The notes below the pieces were generated by a model. The model was not told where the DNA came from and did not search any database. It worked only from the letters and a program-made list of their open reading frames with translations. Below, in pieces: positions 9,910 through 18,500 of a stretch of DNA of 64,000 bases. The stretch is from a bacterium (lineage in GTDB: Bacteria > Planctomycetota > Planctomycetia > Planctomycetales > Planctomycetaceae): the NCBI GenBank assembly GCA_016125225.1, contig WGME01000018.1:186001-250000 (forward strand), given 5' to 3'. Numbering within the stretch: position 1 is the first letter of the stretch; each line of letters begins with the position of its first letter. The translations under genes and the position numbers were made by a program.

Positions 9910-11775
9910 ATGCCTGTAGACCCCGTTACTATTTCCTTTTCGAACGAAGCTGCAAAATCCGCTATCAGCATAATCGTAAAAGATCTCTACGGATTAGCCA
10001 AAACGAAGACCGCATCGCTGTACAACCGATTTGCAGCCACATGGAAGATTCAAACTGTCTGCAAAAATCTATCGTCGGTCCGAAAGGTCAAAACGATCTT
10101 TCAGCTAGAAAAAGACGTGGACATCAAGCACTTCTATTACACGTCTCGCATCAGAATTGGTAAGGAGCCAAAGTCGATTTCTTCGCTATCAGACATCCCC
10201 TTTGACGGTAATATCGTAATCGAGGGAACAGTCGGCCAAGGAAAGTCCACGTTCCTTAGATATCTTACTTGGGCCGAAGCGACGAAGGGGAAAGCAATCC
10301 CTCTTTTTATTGAACTCAGAAAGTACGATGCCAAAGAGGACGCTATCAAACTAATACAGTCACAGCTCGTAACATTCGGCCTGCCGACAGACGAAGATGT
10401 TCTTGTTTTTCTCCTCGATTCTGGAAAGATTTGGCTATTTTTAGACGGATTTGACGAAATTGCTGATCGCAACCGATCAAGTGTTGTTACTGCACTCGAG
10501 TCATTAGCAACACGATTTCCTAACACCCGCATGATAATTACATCACGGCCTGATTCAGATATCCAATCGTCTGCGTTTTTCAGAGTACTTGCGTTGTGCC
10601 CTCTACGCCCTGGAGAGTACAAGCAATTGATCCGACGAATGTGCACTAACGCAAGCATTGCAGACCGTTTAATAAACCAAACAGAAACTGCGGACCAATT
10701 GGCCTCAGATGGAAGATCAATAACCGGGCTTTTGAATACGCCGCTAATGGTTGCCTTGCTATTAGTCAAGTTCAACATTGAACAATCTGTACCGGAAAAC
10801 CTCTGCGATTTCTATCGAGAATTATTCATCTTACTCCTCCAACGCCATGACAAATCAAAGGCGGGCTTCAGGCGGGAACGACAATCAAAACTATCCGACG
10901 ACGACATCCAAGCAGTCTTTGATTCACTTTGCTTTCAAATGCGCAAGGACGGACTTTCTGCCATATCGAAGACTCGTCTTCGCCTTGTATTGAAGTCAAT
11001 TTGCGAAGATGAAGATCTGACAGCCGACTCCGCATGTGTTTTATCTGACATCACAAAAATCACCTGCCTGCTGCTCGAAGATGGTGGTGAGTTCCATTTC
11101 GTCCATCGAAGCGTTCTTGAATTCCATGCAGCCAGACACGTTGCCTCGCAACCGGAAGAGCATGCGAGCATATTTTACGACACCGTTCAACCTATATGGC
11201 ATTTGTGGCTGGAAGAAATCAACTTTCTGTCAGAACTGGACCCCTACCGTTTCCATAAATTCTTTGAAATGCCTGACATCGAGAATGTATTGGAGAAACT
11301 AGGCAGTAAGAAACCGCACATTAAGTCTTCAAACGAGCTCCGGTTGTTTACAGGTGATTTAGAAGGTGAACTGAAGATCGCCCCCGATCAGAAATTTACC
11401 CGATGGATTCGCGTCTCTCCACAGTCGACTTGGACGGGGTTCAAAGCATTTGGCCGTAGGTGGCAGAGCCTAGTTGGACCACTTGGTAAGGCGATTTTAA
11501 CGAAGACTATTATCGAAGACGCAAAGAAAAAAACGCAAAGCTGGACTCGTGTTTTTTTGTGGAAACACTCGGCAGATTCTGAACCACCGCTCATACTAAA
11601 TGTATGCGGTCTATTGGATGCTGGGCGTCTTGACTACAAGATCTTCCAATCTCTTGAAAGTGAAGTCGACTGCCTGAGAGAGAGACTAGCAATCCTGAAG
11701 CGACAAGTAAAAACCAAGGAATCAAAAAAGACAAGATTCGATTTCAATCAAAACGGTAATGGTAAGAAACATTAA
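9910..11775 (+). CDS. NACHT-family STAND NTPase, candidate defence protein
   Basis: A 621-residue protein. After an ~95-residue helical N-terminus comes a NACHT NTPase: Walker A GTVGQGKST at about residues 105-113, Walker B with WLFLDGFDEI at about 175-184, and a TSRPD sensor motif near 215. The later FVHRSVLEFHAA stretch near residue 397 is the F-x-H-x-S-x-x-EF-x-AA motif common in bacterial NACHT proteins. No recognisable leucine-rich or TPR repeats follow, and the C-terminus is basic. Bacterial NACHT proteins include antiphage defence proteins; that role here is inferred. Codon use is visibly richer in A/T than in the neighbouring megasynthases, suggesting transfer. A GGAG site lies about 12 bases before the ATG. 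It stands alone between megasynthase 1 and minus-strand genes, with a possible repeat fragment just downstream. Confidence 0.85.
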   Translation: MPVDPVTISFSNEAAKSAISIIVKDLYGLAKTKTASLYNRFAATWKIQTVCKNLSSVRKVKTIFQLEKDVDIKHFYYTSRIRIGKEPKSISSLSDIPFDGNIVIEGTVGQGKSTFLRYLTWAEATKGKAIPLFIELRKYDAKEDAIKLIQSQLVTFGLPTDEDVLVFLLDSGKIWLFLDGFDEIADRNRSSVVTALESLATRFPNTRMIITSRPDSDIQSSAFFRVLALCPLRPGEYKQLIRRMCTNASIADRLINQTETADQLASDGRSITGLLNTPLMVALLLVKFNIEQSVPENLCDFYRELFILLLQRHDKSKAGFRRERQSKLSDDDIQAVFDSLCFQMRKDGLSAISKTRLRLVLKSICEDEDLTADSACVLSDITKITCLLLEDGGEFHFVHRSVLEFHAARHVASQPEEHASIFYDTVQPIWHLWLEEINFLSELDPYRFHKFFEMPDIENVLEKLGSKKPHIKSSNELRLFTGDLEGELKIAPDQKFTRWIRVSPQSTWTGFKAFGRRWQSLVGPLGKAILTKTIIEDAKKKTQSWTRVFLWKHSADSEPPLILNVCGLLDAGRLDYKIFQSLESEVDCLRERLAILKRQVKTKESKKTRFDFNQNGNGKKH

Positions 11776-11842
11776 ACTCTTTCGCATGAAATAGGGTGGC
11801 GGCGCTGCGCGAATACAGGCCCTTGGGGTCAAAGGCAATCCA

Positions 11843-11875
11843 TCGGGGCTTCCTTTCGGAGCGCCCCCGCAACCA
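11843..11875 (+). repeat. Diverged copy of the 'CGGAGCGCCCCCGC' repeat
   Basis: This stretch shares CGGAGCGCCCCCGC and a preceding TCGG..GGCTT with the better conserved copies at 55340-55390 and 57321-57371, with small gaps. It lies between the NACHT gene and the aldose epimerase, at the edge of an A/T-rich islet. The similarity was judged by eye and is partial. Confidence 0.4.
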
Positions 11876-11918
11876 AACGGGGCTCGGCGTGAGGTCACTC
11901 TGATTCCCTGTGAATCAC

Positions 11919-13184
11919 CTACTTCGCCACCGAAAACTTATGCACCGTCGTTTGCCGGTAGGTTTCGCCGGGTTTGAGTTCGGTGGTCGGGAAGTCGGGA
12001 TGGTTGGGTGAGTCCGGGAAGTGCTGGGCTTCGAGGCAGAAGGCCGATTGCTTGATGAAGCCGTTCGTATCGGGGGTGCCGTTCAGGAAGTTGCCGGTGT
12101 AAAGCTGGATGCCGGGTTCGGTGGTTAAGACTTCCATCACGCGGCCGGAAGCGGAATCGACCACTTTCGCCGCCGGTCGCAGTTCGCCATAGGTGCCATC
12201 GACGACATAGCAATGGTCGTATCCCCCGGCTCCATTCACCGTCTGCTCGATACGCGTGCCGATCTTTTCGGGCTTCAGGAAATCCATCGGGGTGTCCTCG
12301 ACCGTCGCGAGTTCCCCCGTCGGGATGGCGTTCTCATCGACCGGGATATACCGGCTGCAGAAAAGCGTCAGGTTGTGATCGAGAATGGTGCCGACACCGG
12401 CTCCGGCGAGATTCCAGTAGCAGTGGTTCGTGACGTTCAGAACGGTCGCCTTGTCGGTGGTGGCGCTGTAGTCGATCTTGAGTTCGTTCTGATCGTTGAG
12501 CGAATAGGTCACCACCACGGTCAACGCACCGGGATAACCTTCCTCGCCATCGGGGCTGGTATAGGTGAAGCGGACGGCGTTCTGATCAGCAAGCGGTTCG
12601 GCCGCCCAGACCTTCTTGTTAAAGCCCACCTTGCCACCATGCAGATGTCCCGGCGGGTTGTTGGCAGCGAGCGTGTATTCCTCGCCATCCAGCGTGAACT
12701 TGCCGAGGGCGATGCGGTTGGCATAGCGGCCGCAGATGCCGCCGAAATAGGGCTTGTTCTCGAGATAGCCCGCGAGATCGGGCCAGCCGAGATTGATGTT
12801 CGCCAGCCTGCCGTCGCGGTCGGGCGTTTCGACCTTGGTTACCGCTGCTCCGAAGTTGATGAGACCGACTTTCAGACCATTGGCATTGGTGAGTTCGTAG
12901 TGGGTGATTTCGGCTCCGTCGGGAGTCTGGCCAAAAGATTGCGTGGCAATCGTGGGCATCGCGGCGTCTTTCGCAGGTGTCGGTTCGCTGGCAGGAGAGT
13001 CCGAAACGGCAGATGATACCGGGTCGGCTGAAGTCGGAGCGGGGGCGGCAGACGGTTCGGCCGTCGAGGGGAGCGAATCTCCCGAACCACCGCATCCTAA
13101 CAGACTGGCCGCCAGACAGGACGTGAGTGAAAACCGCCGCCAGAAGCGGTAGTTCCATCGATTTAGAGATACGTTCCGAATCAT
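11919..13184 (-). CDS. galM: Aldose 1-epimerase (mutarotase), lipoprotein form
   Basis: About 421 residues from the ATG at 13184. That start is chosen because AGAGGG lies seven bases upstream; a TTG at 13211 would extend it. An N-terminal hydrophobic segment ends in a lipobox (LLGC), followed by a Ser/Pro/Ala-rich linker of about 50 residues. It is probably a lipid-anchored protein outside the cytoplasmic membrane. The galactose mutarotase fold follows, with LHGG, the catalytic histidine in NHCYWNL near residue 250, and a catalytic glutamate in CLEAQHF near 385. The enzyme interconverts alpha and beta anomers of aldoses. It follows the sulfotransferase on the minus strand with a short gap. 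The usual cytoplasmic enzyme is about 340 residues; the extra length is the anchor and linker. Confidence 0.9.
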   Translation of the reverse strand: MIRNVSLNRWNYRFWRRFSLTSCLAASLLGCGGSGDSLPSTAEPSAAPAPTSADPVSSAVSDSPASEPTPAKDAAMPTIATQSFGQTPDGAEITHYELTNANGLKVGLINFGAAVTKVETPDRDGRLANINLGWPDLAGYLENKPYFGGICGRYANRIALGKFTLDGEEYTLAANNPPGHLHGGKVGFNKKVWAAEPLADQNAVRFTYTSPDGEEGYPGALTVVVTYSLNDQNELKIDYSATTDKATVLNVTNHCYWNLAGAGVGTILDHNLTLFCSRYIPVDENAIPTGELATVEDTPMDFLKPEKIGTRIEQTVNGAGGYDHCYVVDGTYGELRPAAKVVDSASGRVMEVLTTEPGIQLYTGNFLNGTPDTNGFIKQSAFCLEAQHFPDSPNHPDFPTTELKPGETYRQTTVHKFSVAK

Positions 13185-13250
13185 CGCCATCCCTCTCCGC
13201 AGCGCACTCAAAGGTGATTGCGGACAGTGTGCGACGCGGAACGCAGGCGG

Positions 13251-14507
13251 TCAAGTCGCCGTGGCTGCCATCTCGGTGGGCGGCCAGTAACCTTCAAAGC
13301 ACCGATCGATATCGGCATTCGACAGGCCGAACTGTTCGAGTTCGTATTTATGGGCACCGTGCTTGCCCTGCGGGTTGTTCGCCAGCCACTGTTTCATGCC
13401 GGCTTCCATGGCATCGGAATATTCATACCCGAAGCGTTCGTAAATGCCTTTGACCGTGCCGATGGGATCCTTCACGAGGTTATCGAAGACCACATCGGTC
13501 ATGCGATCGCCAAATTTCTCCTTGGCTTTCTTCGAGTTCTCGATGGCAATCGACATCCGCTCCGCGAGTTCGGGGCCCGACTTCTGAATGTCGAGGTGAT
13601 CGGAAAAAATGCCGCGGGTCATGCAGATCAGGCTGCAACAGGACGGCACAACCTTTTTAGGATCGCGATGCGTCTGAATGATGTTCGCTTCAGGGATGGT
13701 TTCCATCAACGGAGCGAGCGTGGCCTGATGGACCGGTGACTTGAGAATCCAGTGCTTCTTCTGCTCACCCGCCTGCAAGAGTTGCAACTGTTTTTTGTAA
13801 TAGTCGTAGACTTCCAACTGCCGTTCGTCGGACATGTTCTTGTAGTAATCGAAGTAGCGCGGCAGCACCGCATCGAGCAGGAACATCAAACTGACGAACG
13901 AGTTGTTCATCAGCCAACCACATTCCTCAGGGGAATCGGGCTCAATCGCATGGACCTGCTTCAGATTTGGTGCCAGACGGTTCATGGCCTTGACAGCGAA
14001 GTTGGCTTTCCAGCGACGGTAGCTATCATTCTGCTTCCGCTCTTCTTTCGGGGAGAGGGCCGGATAGAGCGTTTCCCACACCATGAGCGGGCGGGAATTC
14101 GGGTCCTGGCTGAGGAGGTTATACAGTAACGTGGTCCCGGTCCGGGGCATCCCGACGACATACAGGGGCCGATTCAGTGGCTGTGTCAGGAATTCGGGGT
14201 GTCGCTTCCAGGCGTCTTCCACCAGCAAGCGATTGGAAGCATGCTGCACGAGCAAACGATTCATGCAGTAATGCCCGAAAGGATGCAGCTTGGCAGAGTT
14301 TTCAAATTCCTCACAGAGGATTTGCAGAGGTTCCAGAAAATCGTCGCGGCCGTAATCTTTGAGGCCCGTAGCACTGCGGCCTGCGGCCAGCACCCGATCC
14401 ACAGTGATAGTCCGTTCGCCACCCAGGTTACGGACAACCCCTCCGATCCCATTGAACAGTTTGACTCCCACGGGGCGGAAAGGTTGATTCAGCGTGTAGT
14501 TCGTCAT
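13251..14507 (-). CDS. PAPS-dependent sulfotransferase family protein
   Basis: A 418-residue protein of the Sulfotransfer_3 type. The 5'-phosphosulfate loop is visible as VVGMPRTGTT at about residues 115-125. The 3'-phosphate motif, with THRDP then VVPS, lies at about 275-290. It has no signal peptide and is probably cytoplasmic. Family members move sulfate from PAPS to hydroxyl groups of lipids, sugars or small molecules. It lies divergently from megasynthase 2 across a 1.1-kb gap and between two parts of the lipid locus, so it may sulfate the product; this is an inference from position only. It ends 67 bases before the start of the epimerase gene on the same strand, so the two may be cotranscribed. 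Confidence 0.88.
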   Translation of the reverse strand: MTNYTLNQPFRPVGVKLFNGIGGVVRNLGGERTITVDRVLAAGRSATGLKDYGRDDFLEPLQILCEEFENSAKLHPFGHYCMNRLLVQHASNRLLVEDAWKRHPEFLTQPLNRPLYVVGMPRTGTTLLYNLLSQDPNSRPLMVWETLYPALSPKEERKQNDSYRRWKANFAVKAMNRLAPNLKQVHAIEPDSPEECGWLMNNSFVSLMFLLDAVLPRYFDYYKNMSDERQLEVYDYYKKQLQLLQAGEQKKHWILKSPVHQATLAPLMETIPEANIIQTHRDPKKVVPSCCSLICMTRGIFSDHLDIQKSGPELAERMSIAIENSKKAKEKFGDRMTDVVFDNLVKDPIGTVKGIYERFGYEYSDAMEAGMKQWLANNPQGKHGAHKYELEQFGLSNADIDRCFEGYWPPTEMAATAT

Positions 14508-15584
14508 GAATTTAGGGTGCTTACGTCAGTTCGGGTATCAGGATTGCGAGTCCAAGAGCCAGACTGCGACTACCATGCCGCTACAGCCCATCTCCAGACG
14601 GTGATCGCGGCACTCTGGAAGTTCTCAGCGGAAAAATCGGAAATTCTGCCCGATTCCGTCCAATTCAGTCTGAACAGTCGGCAGAGATTTTCCAAGTGGG
14701 TACTGGAAAGAAGTTGCTGCTGTACTAAGCAATCCTGTTGTTAGAATCGGCACAAGCCGCAACGGCAGAGACATCCCATTTTATCTACTCTACCGACTTG
14801 TCACAGGTCGATGGTTGTGTCGGCGGTAAGCTTTAATGTCGAAAAGCCTGCCAAAATCGCCGTCAGACTGACGACACACTGTCCTACCTCTGATGGCGCT
14901 TTGACAGGCCGCGGAATCGGTTCTCGCAATTCTTGCCGAGAATACCACCCCACCAGCTGTGAGGCGACTGGCCAGAAAACGGCACGATGAGAAATCGTTC
15001 GGCAACGTTTGCCAGACTAGGCACAGCGTTTGCCTCAATCGCGCATCAGGAGGAGGAGACAGTCCTGACACGAGGTAAAGCCAGTCATTCGTGATGCAAG
15101 CCTGCATCAGTGAAGATGCTGAGGAATAAGAATGGTTTTTCAGCGAATTCAAAGAATGGCTGCGGTTGCTCCTTGGCAGGATTGGTGGTTTAGGATTGAA
15201 TGATGAGACCTACCAAGAAATCGTTACCTGTGTAGTCTTCTTCCACGAGCCATCGTGGCCACTGACTTAGCAGAGTAACTGACGGAATTGGCTCCGCAGG
15301 CAATTGAGGCCCGCCTTGACACCGATTCGACCGAGGAGATCTTCGGCACCGAATCCCAGCCCGACATCGTTTGGAACGTGCCGCTTCCATTCAGTGTCTC
15401 ACCCAGGTTCATAACACGAGTTGTGAACAACCAGAATACATGTTGTCAAAGCATCGGAGAGTGACGCACTGAAAAGTGTTGCGCTCAGCGTTCCTACGCC
15501 GTTCCGACTTATTCAATTGTTTGCGAAGGCTTGTGGTGCCGGAGAAGTTACCTCCGACACCCAGTCGAAGAGGAATCGATCGCC
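14508..15584. other. Long gap between sulfotransferase and megasynthase 2, possible gene remnant
   Basis: Over 1 kb without a convincing gene. Open frames at 14790-15152 (minus, 120 codons) and 15190-15430 (minus) lack recognisable domains and good starts. On the minus strand, 15190-15390 ends in a peptide with WLVEEDYTGNDFLVGLI before its stop. Adjacent text in another frame (GLGFGAEDLLGRIGVKAG) looks protein-like, so a decayed, frameshifted envelope-protein gene is possible. The region must hold promoters for both divergent genes; no strong -35/-10 pair was found. Confidence 0.4.
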
Positions 15585-18500
15585 ATGGATGCCAGCCCCG
15601 AGTTCCAATACCGCGGTGACCTCGACATTGCCATCGTGGGGATGTCCTGCATGTTCCCCAAATCGCCCAATTTGCGGGCGTATTGGGAAAGCATCATGAA
15701 TCGTCTCGATTGCATTCAGGAAGTTCCTGAGACTCGCTGGAAGATCTCTGACTACTTTGATGACGATCGTTTCGCTCGGGACAAAGTTTATTCCAAATGG
15801 GGCGGTTTTCTCGAATCCATTCGCTTTGATGCGATGAAATGGAAGATCCCCCCGGCCAGCCTGCTCAGTATCGACCCCATTCAACTTCTGTCGCTGGAAG
15901 TCGCGGCTCAGGCGTTTGAAGACGCCGGATTTGATAAACGCCCCTTCCCGAAAGAACGCACGGGTGTGCTCTTCGCTTGTGCCGGTTCGCATGACGTGGG
16001 TTCGGACTATGCCTTCCGCACCATGCTGGGCCATTATCTGCCGCGGGTGAAAGACCTGACCCCGGAAATGCGGCAGCACATCACCGACGAAATCAACGCC
16101 ACCCTGCCCGAGTGGACGGAAGACTCGTTTCCCGGGTTCTTGATGAACGTGATCGCAGGCCGTATTGCGAACCGTTTCGACTTGGGTGGGCCGAACTATG
16201 TGGTCGATGCGGCGTGTGCTGCCTCGCTGGCGGCTTTGCATGCCGGGATCGCACAGCTTCGGTTAAAGACCGTCGATGCCATGTTGATCGGGGGGGCCGA
16301 TGGCACTAACAATCCATTCTGTTATATGAGCTTTGCCAAGACGCATGCGCTTTCGCCCCAAGGCCGGTCGCGACCGTTCGATAACGGAGCGGACGGCATC
16401 GCCCTCGGTGAAGGTATCGCCGCCATCATGGTGCGTCGGTTGGAAGATGCCGAACGCGATGGCGACAAGATTTACTGCGTGATCAAAGGGATCGGTGCCT
16501 CGAGCGATGGTCGCAATCGCAGCATGACGGCCCCATTCCCTCCTGGCCAAATTATGGCCATGCAGCGGGCCTACGAGGATGCCGATGTGCCAGCCGCCAG
16601 TGTTTCGCTGGTGGAAGCCCACGGGACCGGCACTGCCGTCGGGGACAGCACGGAAATTACCTCGCTGCACACCCTGTTCTCGCAAGCTACCAAAGACGAA
16701 CAGTACGCCGCGGTCGGTTCCGTCAAATCGATGATTGGCCACACCAAGACCTGTGCCGGGTTGGCCAGTCTGGTGAAGACCGCGTTGGCGATCAAGCAGA
16801 AAGTCTTGCCGCCGACCATCAACGTCGAAAAACCGAACGAGATGGTCGACTTCCGGCACAGCCCGTTCTACATCAACACCGAAACGCGTCCCTGGTTTGA
16901 AGAAATCGGCGAGCATCCCCGTCGTGCGGGTGTGAGTGCTTTCGGATTCGGTGGCACGAACTTCCACGTCGTGATGGAAGAGTACACCAAACCGGGGCCG
17001 TCACAATTCGATCTCGACTTCTCGCCCCGAGCCGCAGAAATCTGTATCTGGCAGCGATCCAGCAAAACTGAATTGACTCAATCGCTGAAAGATCTGCAGG
17101 CTCAGCTCGAAGGCCTGCCTACCAAAAATCTCGCGCAGTTGGCGAACTCGCTCCGGGAAGATGAACGGCAACGTCCCGCCGGAAACTCCGCCGTGCGGCT
17201 CGCGATTGTCGCGACAACCGTGGAGGACTTCCGGACGAAGTTGCAGAAAACTCTGGATCAGTTGGGCAACAAATCGTCGCTCAACGATCCCACCGGAATC
17301 TACTATTCCGAAGCGGCTGCGATTACTCAGGATAAGGTCGCTTTTCTCTATCCCGGCCAAGGCTCGCAAGCGGTCAACATGCTGCGTGATACGGCTGTGG
17401 TGAGCCGCTGGGCTCAAGGCCTCTTTACCCAGGCCAACCGTGTGCTCGGTGAGTTCTTCCCGATCGCCATCACACGCATGATCTATCCGCCTCCGGTCTT
17501 CTCGAACGACGAAGATGTCGAACGAAAAGAACGCCTCAACGACACCAAAGTCGCACAGCCCGCCTTGGGTGTGGCGGAAGTCTTCGGTACCGAATTGCTC
17601 AAGCGGTTCGGCATCGCTCCCGGCGGTGTAGCGGGACACAGCTATGGCGAATACGTGGCCTTGTATGCCGCTGGTTCGCTCAACCTGGATGACTTGTTAA
17701 CCGTCTCAGCCCACCGGGGACAAGTGGCCGCGGCAGCGAGCCAGACTTGCCCGGGTGCCATGGCGGCCGTCATGAGCAACGCGGCCGATACTCAGAAATT
17801 CCTGGACGACAATCAACTCAAGGTCTATCTGGCGAACCTGAATGGTCCTGACCAGACCATCATCGCCGGAACGGAGGAGTTAATCGTCCACACCGTCGCG
17901 CAAATGAATGCCAAGGGCATGCGGGCAAAACGGATTCCTGTGACGGCGGCGTTCCACACGCCTTGCCTGGCAACGGCCGCTCAACCGCTGAGCGTCGTCC
18001 TCAAGAACACGCGGCTTGAATCACCAACACTGCCGGTTTACAGCAACACGCTCGGTGCGGCGTATCCCACAGATCCCACGGAGATTCGGCAGCTTCTGCA
18101 ACGCCATATCGTCGAGCCGGTCCGGTTCGAAGAAGAAATGCGACAGATGCGGGCGGATGGTTACGAAGTGTTCGTGGAAGTGGGTCCGGGACGCGTGCTA
18201 TCGGGCCTGCTGGGTCGGATTTTTGCAGGGAATACCCCGACGGTCTTGTCTCTGGAAGCGAATGGTCGCGATGGCGTGAGCCAATTGGCCCATGTGCTGG
18301 CTCAACTGGCCGTCCTGGGTCTGCCGGTGAATTTGGACCCCTGGTTCGAAAATCGTGGCCTGAACGCCACTTCGGTCACGGAGTTCGCCCAGCAGGTGCA
18401 AGACACAGCCCAGCCGAAAAAGACCGACTGGATCCTGTCGGTCCAAGGTGCGGTCCCGGTTACTCCGCTGCCCAAACGGAAAGGTTTGCCGGGCGATGGG

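Noticed and set aside
14790-15152. 120-codon minus-strand frame in the gap before megasynthase 2
   Set aside because: No start signal, domain or coding-like composition could be seen.
15531-15584. In-frame TTG extension of megasynthase 2
   Set aside because: It lacks a ribosome site and adds 18 residues unlike KS N-termini; ATG 15585 has AGGA upstream.
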